This document shows positions 1 through 11,830 of a stretch of DNA of 64,000 nt, piece after piece; within the stretch, counting starts at the first letter, position 1; the number at the start of each line of letters is the position of its first letter. Where the stretch lies: the NCBI GenBank assembly GCA_003991915.1, contig RQTK01000231.1, positions 528,237-592,236 of the forward strand. Direction: 5' to 3'. The notes under the pieces were generated by a model. That model searched no databases. It was not told the origin of the DNA and saw only the letters and a program-made list of their open reading frames with translations. The stretch comes from Elysia chlorotica. Its lineage: Eukaryota > Mollusca > Gastropoda > Plakobranchidae. Both the position numbers and the translations under genes were made by a program.

Positions 1-84
<84 letters not shown>
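1..84. repeat. (AAT)n microsatellite
   Basis: Perfect AAT array running into the left edge of the window, so its true length is unknown. Arrays of this kind are often 3' tails of LINEs, but no LINE body is visible to its right. Confidence 0.95.
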
Positions 85-387
85 GATAATAATACTGCAG
101 TAGGCTAAGTAAGAACCCAGTTTTTACCATTAATATTTACTGACTGTTGTTTTCTAAAAATTTGTCCTGTTTTAGAAACTATTAGTAGAAAACACTTGAG
201 CTGGTCTGAGAGAGATATAGACTTACAGCGATAGAACTAGTATAAATAAATATAGTTACATTCATCATCGTGTTGTCATGTTGGTACCTTCTGACGTAGC
301 CTCCCGCCTGATTTGAAGAGCTCTCTGTCTTGAGGGATCCTTTCTGCCTCCCTGGGCTTCCTTTGTAGCCAGTTGTTGATGTCATTC

Positions 388-413
388 ACCCCCCCCCCCC
401 CCCCCCCCCCCCC
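388..413. repeat. Poly-C/poly-G tract
   Basis: An uninterrupted run of about 26 C. Homopolymers of this length are prone to sequencing length error. Confidence 0.9.
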
Positions 414-1790
414 ATTTTAGCTTCTGAGATATATAATTTTATATCTTTTTACACACTGTCGTGTATTTTCAGGCGCCCGAAGCATTTAGGTTTTCTTTCT
501 TTGATGACATTCAAAAGTCAATTGAATTTGATTGTATGTTCATTTAGTATGTCGTTATTTCGTCTGTGTCCTGTCCATGGAACTCTAAGCAATATTCTAT
601 AGCATCTTAATTCAAAAGAATACAGTTTCTTTTCATCTGTTTTTGTGGTTGTATAATCTTCAAATCTATATGTGGCAATGGGGAATATGCAAGATCTTAT
701 GATTTTCAGTTTTGTGTCTTTTTATTGTTTCCCTTTCAGGGTTTCTTAAGTCTTTTCATTTGTGTCAGGGCTGTTGATTTATTCTTTTATTTATTTCCAC
801 TGAGCATTTGTCGTCTCGGTCAATCCAAAAAACCTAGGTATTCAAAGAGGTCTACATGCTCCACCTTTTCTCCTTTTATATATAAAATTATAGTTATATA
901 GATACATAGATAAATAGAGAAAGGGAGAGAAATATCTATCTATCTATCTAAAATATCTACTCTTTTTATTTTTTACCAGACATAATAGTTATTGTGTTTA
1001 CTTTGTAAAGATAGGGATTTTGTTCCACATAGTTGGAAAAACTGAGCATTGTTCATTATTGTATTTTATTCTAATGTTTCTCGATGAACACAGTCTATGC
1101 CACAGGATATGGAGTTCGCATAAGCACAAACAGCCCCTCGGAAGTGCACAAAAAGAAGCCATTTGCTTTCCGAAAAATGCGCTTGTTGAGTGCAATATGG
1201 CGGCGAGTTTCGGGAAAATTAAGTATCGTAATTTGATGGAACAGAAATAGGATAAGTACTTTTTTCATGCGCGTCGAAGTTTTTAGTATAGATTGAGAAA
1301 ATATAAAATGCGAACGCGTTATAAACTTGTTGTCATGGAAAGGCAGCAGTTTATTTTTGTCTTGAACGTGTATATTTTTTGGATTACTTTTATATCGTGT
1401 ATTTTTTTTTTTAATTTTCCCCAAATTTTATAATCTGTGGTCTATATCTATGCTTTTTATAACTTAAATTAATGTGACTTGCTCGCACATGCGAAACCGT
1501 TAAAAAACGCAAATTTGTAACGTTTATTGAGTTCCATGCAAAAACACTTTAAAAATATCCGGTGTCCTTTTAATATCACTGTTTCCCGCTTTACGCTCTC
1601 CATCCTTTTTTTTGCACCTGACCTAACTGTTTGCACCGTTCAGCACCGAGCTCGCCTTGATTGAAAAAACCTTAAAGTAAAAAACAACAACAACCAAACA
1701 GTGAAAGAATAGCTTAAAGGTTTCAACTTAGGTGCAACACTGTTTCTTATTATAAAATAAGTAAATAAATAAACAAAATCACAATTCATG
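414..1790. other. AT-rich stretch without a recognised gene
   Basis: No gene is supported here. The only point of note is a CpG-containing patch at about 1130-1320 with an ATGGCGGCG start near 1197 that reads 17 codons and then stops without a splice donor. A short (CTAT)n run lies at 930-950. Confidence 0.5.
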
Positions 1791-1859
1791 TGCTACAACT
1801 TGTTCCTTTGATGGATCCTGTTCATTTCCGCTTGGAACGAACGAACTTACGGGCTTTTA

Positions 1860-2001
1860 AACCTGGAGGCAGGAGGCATGGTATTCCCGCCCTGTCTCGT
1901 GTGTGGCAGCACATAAAATTGTCAGTCGTCAGTCTTGGAACCCGTCCACAGTATAGCCTATATAGTGTTGATGTTGGACGTAAAAGCAACTCAACAACAA
2001 T

Positions 2002-2032
<31 letters not shown>
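1860..2032 (+). repeat. tRNA-derived SINE, 3' part, with (CAA)n tail
   Basis: Carries the conserved body of the window's main SINE family: 'ccctgtctcgtgtgtggcag', then 'acataaaattgtcag', then 'cccgtccaca' and 'gttggacgt'. It ends in a (ACA)n array at 1996-2031. The tRNA-like head is missing or unrecognisable, so this is a 5'-truncated or decayed copy. Confidence 0.8.
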
Positions 2033-2364
2033 TTTTCCTTCAACCCCAACACAAGCCCTACATGGTGTGGCATTGTTAAAAAGTCGCTTTCCCGAATCAA
2101 AGAATACTCTTAAGAGCCCGCAGCAATGCCTTTATTCCTCTGACTATCATTTTTAGCCCAATGAATAATGTTGCTTTTTTCTCTCTCTAAAAATAAGGAA
2201 AAAAAAAAGAAAAGAAATAATAAATATGTTATAGCTTCAACAACTACCACCCGCTCCTTTGATGAATCTTGGTACATTCCAATTAAAGTGTGAAGCAAAA
2301 AGACACGGAAGTATCGTAATACTTTATGAATATAAATTACTTTAATAAAAAAACAACAACTGTG

Positions 2365-2705
2365 GATTTGGCGTACCCAGCAGCCCAGTCGGTAGGGCTC
2401 TCAACTGGCAGGCGGGGGGTTTGATGTTTAAATTTAACTTGAATTGTCCTACTCCAAAAGGGATGGGAAACGACGTGCCACAGGGGTAGAGCGCTTGCAT
2501 TATAACCAATAAGTCCCTGGTTCGCACCCATATCGGACCGCCTTGTCCTTTACTGGTTGAATCGGCGTCTGGGTTATGCAACCGACCGATATAGTCATCC
2601 TTTAATCCCCGCTCTGTCTCTGTATGAAATTGTCAGACGTTTGTCTCCAGACCCGTCTGCGATACAACACTGTTGCTGACTCTGGGCGCTAAGTAACAAA
2701 TAGAC
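2365..2705 (+). repeat. SINE copy with two tRNA-like heads
   Basis: Two A-box-like segments are visible, at about 2378-2430 and at about 2470-2535, the second followed by a B-box-like 'ggttcgcac'. A decayed SINE body (gtctctgtatg, ttgtcagacg, gacccgtctgc) follows to about 2705. It may be a nested or dimeric copy. Confidence 0.6.
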
Positions 2706-3660
2706 TAACCAAACCGTGTACAATTCTTTAAAACCAGTATGGCGCGTATATATGGATGGAAATGACTTCTTTGTATCACTGTCTTATGGACTTTTAGCGC
2801 TGACTATCCAGTCATTGACTAGAAACCCCCGTCGGTGAATTAATGAGGGATCTTTATAGATATACCTGTTCTCGATAAGAATAAGAGTGAATCAAAATAA
2901 CAGCTAAGAATAAAACTGGATTCTGTAAATATCACATCTATGCTATGTTACATTGAATTTCAGGTGCCAAATATTTCATTGACACGTTTTTCTGTTTGAG
3001 AAAACCACCTGTGACATTATTTATTGACCCTTTATATCGTGATACTCGAATAGCCTTATGTTATCGTCTAGACGGTTTGGTAAAACAATACTGTGTTATA
3101 TAAGCAGGGTCTATTCAACCACAACAATGATTTCTGAAAAACATTTTTTAGGCCATAGATCACAGTTTTTGGTCGTTTAGTGCTTTGTTTATGAATCTCT
3201 TCACGTAACAAGCGACACGGTTTGATTCTTGTCCGAAACATCAAACACTTTACTGCCTTTACTTCAGTTACATCGAAAATGAAAGCGAGTTTTTTTTTAT
3301 GTGTTTTGGATTTATTGCTGCATCAAATTATATATCGAAGAGTTTTATAAGCTTTTGTAAGAGAAAAGAAAAACAAATATAAAGGGTAAACTTTTGTAAC
3401 ACACAAAAATAAAAAATAAAGCAAGTATAAAGTGTAAACAAGACACAAATTAGTCATAGTTTACAACACCTCAGCATATAAAGTGCGAGGTTTCGACGCG
3501 AAGTTGCTTACAACATACATCATAATTATTCTGGTTGTTTTTGTGTGTCATGTTTTTAACCCCTTGAGAAACAGCCCGCAGTCTTCGCAAACATAACGTA
3601 CATTTGCATTGAGATGTCGTTGGACAATAATTTATCGCACGTGACACAATTTTCTCAATA
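2706..3660. other. Non-coding stretch, nothing recognised
   Basis: AT-rich sequence with scattered stops in all frames and no repeat or coding similarity that I can identify. It leads directly into the 343-bp satellite. Confidence 0.5.
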
Positions 3661-3668
3661 CATAAATT

Positions 3669-4913
3669 GATAGGCTTTTCCTAATTTTTTATATTTTTTT
3701 CTTGTCCTATTCTGTTTATTTTTCTCTTTTGATTTTTATTTGTACATGTTATCAGACTAAAACAGTGAAAGAATATTTGTTTTTCTCATCAAGAAATTAA
3801 TTCAGGGGAACCTGGTCGTGCGTTAGACTTAATCGATGGCTGTGTTGTTATATGGAATTCCTAGAATTAACCTTCACTCTGTGTATAGTGCGTCCCACAT
3901 TTCTGTATCGGAGATGAGCTCTCCCAGATAGTATGGTAAGATTACTAGGTTCCTATGAGAATCCTTTACGGCGACGGGACCCAAGACTATAAAATCTAAT
4001 TACATTAATTGATAGGCTTCTCCGGGATTTTCTTCTTTTTTCGTGTCCTATGCTGTTTATTCTTTCTTTTTCTTTTTCTTTTTACATGTTATCCGACTAA
4101 AACAGTGAAAGAATGTTTGTGTTTGTCATTAAGAAACTTATTTCACGGGAGCCAGGACAGGTCGTGCATGCGACTTAATCGATGGCTGTGTTGTTAAATG
4201 GATTTCCTAGAATTAACCTTGACTCTGTGTATAGTGCGTCCCACAGTTCTATATCGGAGATGAGCTCTCCCAGATAGTATGCTACTTTTACTAAGTTCCT
4301 ATGAGGATCCCTTACGGCGACGGGACCCAAGACTATAAAATCTAATTACATTAATTGATAGGCTTCTCCGGGATTTTTTTCTTTTTTTCTTGTCCTATTT
4401 TGTTTGTTATTTTCTTTTGCTTTTTTATTTGTACATGTTATCAGACTAAAACAGTGAAAGAATGTTTGTGTTTCTCATTAAGAAACGTATTTCACGAGAA
4501 CCTGGTTGTGCGTTAGACTTAATCGATGGCTCTGTGTTAGACAAAATTCCTGGAATTAACATTCACTCTGTGTATAGTGCGTCCCACAGTTCTATATCGG
4601 AGATGCGCTCTCCCAGATACTATGTTAAGTTTAATGGGCCCCTATGAGGATTCTTTACGGCGACGGGACCCAAGACTATAAAATCTCCGTACATTAATTG
4701 ATAGGCTTCTCCGGGATTTTTTTTCTCTTTTTTTCTTGTCCTATTCTGTTTTTTTTCTTCCTTTTGCTTTTTATTTCTACATGTTATCCGACTAAAACAG
4801 TGAAAGAATGTTTGTGTTTCTCATTAAGAAACTTATTTTACGGTAGCCAGATCGTACTGCGACTTAATCGATGACTGTGTGTTAGATGAAATTCCTAAAA
4901 TTAACCTTCACTC
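3669..4913. repeat. Tandem satellite, ~343-bp unit, about 3.6 copies
   Basis: Units begin at 3669, 4011, 4357 and 4700, each opening with 'gataggctt'. Shared blocks are 'actaaaacagtgaaagaat', 'gacttaatcgatgg', 'cactctgtgtatagtgcgtc', 'tcggagatg' and 'acggcgacgggacccaagac'. The unit starts are 342-346 bp apart and the copies differ by scattered substitutions and small indels in T-rich parts. The last copy is cut off near 4913. The block 'cgacgggacccaagact' recalls the antisense SINE motif 'gacgggccccaagact', so the monomer may have incorporated a SINE piece. Confidence 0.9.
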
Positions 4914-5159
4914 TAGTTGGTTATTTTGCTAGGGTGGCTGTGGTCGCTTCAAGCAGACCTAACTCGCCGCACATTGAATGTTTTTAAGTTTTAAAGTGTT
5001 TAATATATTAGCTTAAGTTGCTCTAGGTAAAATTTTGTCGGAGAAAAATAAAAAGAAAGATACAAAAGAAAAGGAAAAAAAAGAGAGATTTTAATGGGAA
5101 TATTTTAGATTATAAGAAACAAAGAGTAAGAGAAAATAGGAGAGAGAAAGAGAGAAGTA

Positions 5160-5190
5160 ACTCGAGAAAGAGAGAGAGAGAGAGAGAGAT
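5160..5190. repeat. (GA)n microsatellite in a GA-rich stretch
   Basis: Short GA run inside a purine-rich segment at about 5085-5280. Confidence 0.85.
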
Positions 5191-5285
5191 ACGAGAGAAA
5201 TAAAGAGAGAAAGAAATAAAGGAGTGCGAGACAGAGAGATAGACAGAGAAGGACAGGAAGCGATAAAGAGAAAGATAGACAGGTT

Positions 5286-5475
5286 GTACTAGTTCAGTTG
5301 GTTTAATGTCCAACATCAGCACTATGTATACTATATTGGGAACGAGCCACAGGATTGACATCTGACTAATGTATGTGCTTCCACACACGAGACGGGGCGG
5401 AGATTTCAGTCTCCTCTGATCACATTAAACTGACCACGACCCAACATGTAAGGAGCAAAATCGCCAGACGAAAAA
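5286..5475 (-). repeat. SINE, antisense, partial
   Basis: Reads in antisense order: 'gttggtttaatgtccaacat', 'cagcactatgta', 'ctgccacac'-like 'cttccacacacgagac', 'cattaaactgacc'. It covers the 3' body but has no clear tRNA head. Confidence 0.75.
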
Positions 5476-5599
5476 AAGTCGAAACGGTGGGACTAACCGA
5501 TAGCGGGACATTTACAAGACAGGCGCAGACAGAATAACGTACATTAGTAGGCAGATAACCCAACTCACCGTTTCTTCGTCTGACGTTATCAAGATTCGG

Positions 5600-6780
5600 A
5601 GGCGTCACATTAACCCAGGTCTGCTAACTCCTGCGTCTTAAACAGTTAGTGTAAGTTTTGTTTGTGTTACGGTTCCTGGAGTCAACACAACGCGGGATGC
5701 GCCAATAGCTGGAGTAGTTTCCTCAACACTGGCGCGATAAAAACTCAGCACACACAAGTCAGATTTCCTAACATTGACAAAACTCGCAACATCACACGGC
5801 TAAGTGAATTGTTGTTATTTTCTTATTGGTAGTTAATCTGTTGTTATCAGAAGGACTTGAGCTTGCATTTCAAGTATCGAGAGAATTATCCGATCTGTTA
5901 AGAGCTTGATCCAGACTGCGCACGGCTAAACAATAATTTAATCAGTTTTTGACTATTTTATTTCATTTACTGAAATATTTCAACTGTTTACTATTTCTTT
6001 TCCTCTTGTTGGAATTGTAGCGTTGTACATGTATTAAAAATCCTTTGTGTTTATGTAATAAACTTCTGGAACAACAGGTATTTAAGTCAACAAATATATA
6101 ACGTGTTTGTCCACGAATGATTTTATTTAGTCACCATATACAATAAGTCTGTACGTTAGAAATAAAATGATGAGATTTACGGGGTTGATCTCCAGGTTTC
6201 AGTGTATCAATAATTATTCTGTGCACGGTACGGCCTCTTTAATGATTCTTACAAACCCTTTGAAGAACTGCATTGAAGAAATACCCGTTGTTGAGTTTTT
6301 TGTTTGGTTTTGTCCGTTACTTCAAATTGGTGCCTGCTTTATCATTTCTTATTTCCACACATTTTCAGTTACCCATGCCTCTAAATTGATCCTTGAATTT
6401 TTCAAATATTATCTGTAGTGTTTTAAGACCTGTGATTCAGCTTCTCTATAAGCCGAGGGAATGGGATGTCTTGAAGTCTGAGTCTTAGTCCTTTGCAGGA
6501 AACACATACACACCTTCAACCAAAGAGGTTCAATTCCAATTCTAGCACCTAGTCCACGTTACTCTTCATCAAGCGATTCTTGACTTCTAGCATCAGTCTG
6601 TGCCGGTAACAGCGAGACAGGATCTGCTTGGCACACATTATCACCCAGGTCTGGACTTCAATACACTTAAACACCCGAAGGCAAGACACTGATTACGGAA
6701 ACGGCGTGAGACAATAAATGTCAGCCAATAAATCTTTATGTGATTTGTATCTGTTGTTGTTCTTCTCTAAACTACATACA
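5600..6780. other. Non-coding stretch, nothing recognised
   Basis: No gene or known repeat is identified. The longest open stretch (6167-6418, + strand) has no motif, no splice sites in a useful place and AT-driven composition. Confidence 0.4.
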
Positions 6781-6786
6781 TGTACT

Positions 6787-7080
6787 GTGCAGACAGCACT
6801 CTAAAAGACAGTCAATTGTCACTTTGATCTGTATTGCAACATATGTTCTAAACCACAAAGTATTTAATATTTATAGCGCGGCCGTGAGAAATCACTATGC
6901 AGGCAGTGCGACTCTGAAGAGGAGTCAATAGAAAACCGAGTCCGTACTTATTTAACCTAAACCACAAACTGTATGCCTATAATATTCATAGCGCGTCAGT
7001 TAGAATGTTAGAATTATAGACAATGGCACTCTGAGAGAAGTCAATTGTCACCCCGATCTATAGGCCTTTCCCTCACACGA
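6787..7080. repeat. Degenerate tandem repeat, ~118-bp unit, about 2.5 copies
   Basis: Recurring ordered blocks are 'gacagcactctaaa'/'gcagtgcgactctga'/'caatggcactctgag', then 'gtcaattgtcac', then 'aaaccacaaa', then 'atatttatagcgcg'/'atattcatagcgcg'. The copies are strongly diverged. Confidence 0.65.
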
Positions 7081-7307
7081 CGATCTGTTTAGCAGCGCGG
7101 TGAGTACTCGGTACCTGTACTACTGAGTAGCGATAAGACGGCGAGAGTGAGCCAATTAGTCAACCTAGTCACAGGTGTCAGTTCCGTCACTCTAGCGCCC
7201 GCTCCACTCACAGTCAGAGCCTCACAGCCTCACTGGTCTGGTGGGGGAGAACCGAGAGCGAGTTGTCAGGCGCTGCAGTGTTGCATTGCTTCCGCCAGGC
7301 TGGTGCA

Positions 7308-7384
7308 TGGAGAGAGAGAGAGAGAGAGGGAGAGAGAGAGGGAGAGAGAGAGAGAGGGAGAGAAAGAGAGAGAGGAAGGGGAGG

Positions 7385-7415
<31 letters not shown>

Positions 7416-7420
7416 AATCA
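7308..7420. repeat. (GA)n microsatellite, interrupted
   Basis: GA/GGGA-interrupted tract. It creates long Arg-Glu or Leu-Ser open frames on the two strands that are not genes. Confidence 0.95.
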
Positions 7421-7629
7421 TCACATAGACGTGAGCCAATCAGTAACAAAAGAATCTACAATTGTTTTTTCGCCCTTTACAAAACTAAAATCTTCTAAAC
7501 TAATTATTACACTGAAGCCATATTATAATTTATATACATGTACACTGTATACCATGTTTAATGAAAATATAGTATAATAAGAGGAGCATTTGGTCAACAT
7601 GTGCAACAAACCCGATACCATGGCATTCA

Positions 7630-7630
7630 C

Positions 7631-7690
<60 letters not shown>
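7630..7690. repeat. (GA)n microsatellite
   Basis: A run of about 60 bp of GA with one GG interruption. Confidence 0.95.
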
Positions 7691-7691
<1 letters not shown>

Positions 7692-7969
7692 GCTAACATC
7701 CCGAGTCCGGAGACTCGAAGATGATAAAGACGGAGAACTGCCCGTACCGGCGCTCTGGGCTCAGACAGGCAAACACCGACACCAACATGATGGAGGCCTA
7801 GCGAAAACCCGACCCATAGTGAAGCGATGACGATAGGTCAGATAATTTTCTCTGGCGTCTTATCAGAACAAATTATTAGCTCCATTCTAGACTTTCCAAA
7901 CCAATAACTGATCGTGAAACCTTAGCATTAAGAGCTGCATTATGTCATTCACAATCTTCACGAGATCGC

Positions 7970-8009
7970 AAAACCTGTAATGTTGCGGTGGGCCTTCATT
8001 ACAGGTTTT
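7970..8009. repeat. Perfect 13-bp inverted repeat (stem-loop)
   Basis: The arms 'aaaacctgtaatg' (7970-7982) and 'cattacaggtttt' (7997-8009) are exact reverse complements around a 14-base GC-rich loop. No gene is adjacent to suggest a role. Confidence 0.7.
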
Positions 8010-8164
8010 TCATTGAGAACATGATAGTAGATGACGTGATTAAATTGTTTGGGAATTTAGTACATGTAATTTCATTATTATCATGTTTTTGTTTGGATTG
8101 TTTCGTGTACTGTAATAAAGTTCTTATCGAGTTTTACCCTATGATATTGATATAAACCCACTCA

Positions 8165-8430
8165 GAGGCTTCTTAGAGATGATGGGGCGCTGTACACTGG
8201 GGTAGAACAGGGGATTTCAACGCATAAGGTCCTTGGTTTGAGCCCCGCTCTGGCGACTGCTGATTGGGTCGGTGACAATATAATGTAACCGGCTGAGACA
8301 GAGTCATCGTATCCCCGCCCTGTCTCCGTGAGGCAGCACTTAAACATGTAAGGCGTTAGTCTTAGGATCCTCCATTATTTAGCCTCTATAGAGCTCACGT
8401 TGGACGATAAGCATCAAACAAGCAAATTCC
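8165..8430 (+). repeat. SINE, near full length
   Basis: Has a tRNA-like head with A-box-like 'ggggtagaac' region and B-box-like 'ggtttgagcc'. It is followed by 'gggtcggtgac', 'accggctgagaca', 'atccccgccctgtctc', 'gcgttagtctta' and 'gttggacgat'. It is moderately diverged. Confidence 0.8.
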
Positions 8431-9329
8431 CAGAGATTTACTTATTAAACGCCGACAAATATGTTTATTCTCAACTTCCTTGTAGTTTGTTTTTACTAAG
8501 GGCCCAGTTCCAGCAAAGCTCAATAAAAATTTTGTTATGGCCTTGAGATTACGGGGTCGATAAAAAAAAATCCAAAGACAATAGCTAAAGTAATAAAAAT
8601 TCTATCAGGTGAATCCCAGGACTAAGGGGTGTAATTATGTCATCCATTATTTTAGTATGGATCTCAAAGCCTATATTTTTATATTTCTACTGATATCGGC
8701 CGTGGCGTCCAGAACAAAGATCAAAAGTTACTCACACACAAGACAAAATTAGTGAGAGGACGATGGTGTGCTCTTCGCTTGTGATACAAGATTTTGGTAC
8801 CTGGGTGAGGAGAGGCATCACGGGTTCAGCATCCGTAGGGTAGAGGTGTATATTGGCAGAGTGGGAACATTAACGGAATAACTGCATATTTATCGAGAGG
8901 TTTTTGGGATTCCCATGTTTTCGTTGATATCGCTCATTTTGTTGATGAATTAACTGTTAATATAAAGGGCCCTTAGGGATTGTGCATTCATTTGTGCAAT
9001 CATTTGTTTAGGGTCGAGATATGCAAAGACCATGATTATGTATGTTGTTTTCAAATAAATTATATATCGATTGAGGGATTTGAAAAAAACAACGTAGATC
9101 TATATGCTGCGCCTGCCGTTGTACCGCTTTCAATGTGTTATGAGCAAACGCCCATTACATGTGTACAATAATAAATATAACAAGGTATTTGCCTACTACA
9201 CAGCTGCATGCGACTTCTTCAATCTGGCTGCCCCAGGAAGTTTACTTAAAGCTGGATACACTATAAACATATATCCGTCAGATCGCTATTCTATAATTAT
9301 GTATTAATTTTAAGGCGTGCTCTTTTATT
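8431..9329. other. Non-coding stretch, nothing recognised
   Basis: No repeat family or coding signal is recognised. Short open frames (8980-9307) carry no motif. Confidence 0.4.
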
Positions 9330-9387
9330 TCTCCGGATAAAAATCTTATTACTGTTTGAATAGAGAGATAGAGAGATAGATATATAG

Positions 9388-9448
<61 letters not shown>

Positions 9449-9773
9449 GAGAAGGGGGGCATCCATTCATTATTAATTTAATTTAAAAAAATGAGTGCAC
9501 TTTTTATTCAGCTCATAATGGTAGAAAGAACTTAATTTGATCCTACATCGATACAACGGTAGCGCAGTACCTCTGGAGTTAGAGCATCGGCTTTGAACGC
9601 AGTAGATCCATGGTTGAAGCCTTCTGTTTACGACATTATAACGTGATAGCCAAATCCTGAGCTACCTACCTGACCCCTCTTCGCACTACTAAAGGAACTT
9701 ACCTTAGACCTGGAAGTGGTATAGCTAGGAAGGCGATTCAATTCTCTCCGGATAAAAATCTTATTACTGTTTG
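9330..9773. repeat. 29-bp perfect direct repeats bounding a ~415-bp segment
   Basis: An identical 29-base block beginning 'tctccggataaa' occurs at 9330-9358 and 9745-9773. Between the copies lie a (GATA)n/(GA)n tract (9361-9455) and, at about 9548-9620, a tRNA-like SINE head ('acggtagcgcagtacctc'). Confidence 0.75.
9361..9455. repeat. (GATA)n/(GA)n compound microsatellite
   Basis: GATA units pass into GA units. Confidence 0.95.
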
Positions 9774-9844
9774 CACAATTTATACTTTGGAGAGTTTAGT
9801 AGGTTTAAACCTAGCCTTAGAGCCCTCACTACAAAGGCTGAGAT

Positions 9845-10110
9845 AAAGGATTTATGATTCTTGCCTCAGTAGTCAAGCGTGCGGCTTACAATCGGAACAT
9901 CCTGGTTCGATCCCCAATGGGTTCCGACTTGTTCCCAATTGTTTCGGTGGATGTCAATATAATTCGACTAGCTGGGACCGCAGTCCTGGTATCCACACTT
10001 TGTACTTTCGTGGACGCCCCTACAATTGCCAGCCATTACTCTCAGGAACCGTCTACGATAAAACTTAGTTGGTGACATCAGACGTTAATAAACTAAGCAA
10101 TTAAGCAACG
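9845..10110 (+). repeat. SINE, diverged variant with tRNA-like head
   Basis: Has a head with 'tcagtagtcaagcgtgcgg' and B-box-like 'ggttcgatcc'. The body resembles the family ('gactagctgggaccgcagtc', 'gacatcagacgttaataaac') but is much more diverged, so it may belong to a separate subfamily. Confidence 0.6.
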
Positions 10111-10126
10111 CTACTATTGTTGTGAT

Positions 10127-10290
10127 GAGTTGAGTTGGTCGCTTATCGTCCAACATCAGCACTATATAGAATATATTATGAACGGGCCCCAAAACTGATG
10201 TCTGACAATTTTATGTGCTGCCACACACGAGCCAGGGCGGGGAGACGTCCTGGACTCATGTCTCATTCGGTTACAACCCTATTGACTTTA
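10127..10290 (-). repeat. SINE, antisense, partial
   Basis: Contains 'gtccaacatcagcactatat', 'gggccccaaaactgatgtc' and 'atgtgctgccacacacgag', which is the 3' body in antisense order. The head is absent. Confidence 0.8.
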
Positions 10291-10749
10291 ACTTGAGTGT
10301 TAAGACTGGCCGAGACCATACCAGGGATGAGGCAACTGTGTTGGTAGACCAGGGCTTATGGGTTGTCTCCAACCAGGCCATCAAATAAATAATGAGTTTA
10401 TTCCAAACCAACCACTCAGTTAATGATCAGTTTAGAGAGAATTGTCAATGTGTCTCGCCCGGACTGTACGCATAATATTGACAGCCTTCTGTCTTAAAAT
10501 ATGCCACCGAGGAGAAACCTCAAACCACTTTTTGAATAACCTAAAAAACGTTTGTATTTTCAGACATACTTATTCTCCCTCTATCTCTTTTCCTCCTTAT
10601 TTGCCTTCCTTCTATCTCCGTAGATGCTGCTTTCTCTTTCTCTCTCTGTCTTTTCATTTTTGTATTGTATCCTTCTCTCTATCTAACGATCTTTTCTTTT
10701 CTCTCTCGACCTCTCTTTTTTCTCTTTCTTTATCTATCACACGTCTCTC

Positions 10750-10751
<2 letters not shown>

Positions 10752-10793
<42 letters not shown>

Positions 10794-10794
10794 A
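10752..10794. repeat. (CT)n microsatellite
   Basis: Pure CT run at the end of a pyrimidine-rich segment from about 10570. Confidence 0.95.
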
Positions 10795-10967
10795 GCTCTT
10801 ACTGTCATTGACTGACGTATGTCGACAGACTGAATAGAATATGAAACTTATAGATAATATAAAAGAGAGTAAAAGGAAATCGCAGAAAATTGTCAATCGA
10901 GGCCAGAGGGAAAACCCCACGAAAAAAACAAAATCAAATTTGTGCAAAAAGAGATATAATTATATAT

Positions 10968-10971
<4 letters not shown>

Positions 10972-11027
<56 letters not shown>

Positions 11028-11056
11028 AGATGGTGGGAAAGGGAGAGAGAGAGAGT
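10972..11056. repeat. (GA)n microsatellite
   Basis: Pure GA run followed by GGGA-interrupted units. Confidence 0.95.
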
Positions 11057-11059
11057 GAA

Positions 11060-11680
11060 CTCAACACTATAGTTTTTAAAATATTGAGACGATAGAAAGG
11101 TGCATAGAAATTTGATTTTGATAGAGATTGAGAAAAGAAAATCAAGAAAAAGAAAGGACAAATAAAGATGATATTTAGGGTACCGACCACCTTGAGAGAA
11201 TGATAGAGAGGGAAGAAAACGATAGACAAATTCACGTGTGGCAAGAAGAACACACAAAAAGCGAAGAAGAAAACAAAAGCAACTAAAATAATCATAACCA
11301 AACGCGCCCCTACAAAACAACAGAGATGGTCAAAATAGGGGCGTAATTTTAGCATGATAGTCTCATTTCGCGTCTTCTAGTTACTATAAATAAACTAAAT
11401 CTCTTGGAATAGAAGGCAAATTCATGTCTAAGATTTAGTAACAAGTTGCAGAATAAATTTTGCCCTGCAAAATGCCTACAGGCATAAAAGTTCGGAGGTT
11501 TTACATTTTTAGCTGGACGGGTTATTTCCGCCATACAATTACATGTACTCGAAGAGCTGATAGTCAAAAGTCCAATAATATCTTAGGTGGAAAGTCCTCC
11601 ATAGAGTTATTCTTGTCCGTAAAGTTAGATCTAATTACGCCCGATCGCATGCTGTGCTTCCAGGCGTGTCTCTAAGTCCA
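11060..11680. other. Non-coding stretch, nothing recognised
   Basis: Purine-rich near the left end. No gene or repeat family is identified. Confidence 0.4.
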
Positions 11681-11689
11681 AAAACTGTT

Positions 11690-11830
11690 GTCTTGAACTA
11701 AAGATAGAATGATAATTTCTGTGTTTAGACCTAAATCGTGATGTCTTTAAAATAGGACAAAATATTATTATTCTATCGTTTAAGTCTAATTCTTGATGTC
11801 TCAAATAAAGACATGTTATTACCTCTATAT
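11690..11830. repeat. ~60-bp monomer repeat, left block
   Basis: About two to three degenerate monomers of the form 'taaatcgtgatgtct..aaata..gacaaaat..att'. The same monomer family recurs at 14045-14640 on the other side of the Helitron relic. The short core TGTCT..AGACA is self-complementary. Confidence 0.6.

Noticed and set aside
1020-1250. Open frame with an ATGGCGGCG start inside a CpG-rich patch
   Set aside because: The ATG at 1197 runs only 17 codons to a stop without a donor, and no downstream exon is found.
4462-4647. Small protein in the 343-bp satellite
   Set aside because: The frame is not kept in the other satellite copies.
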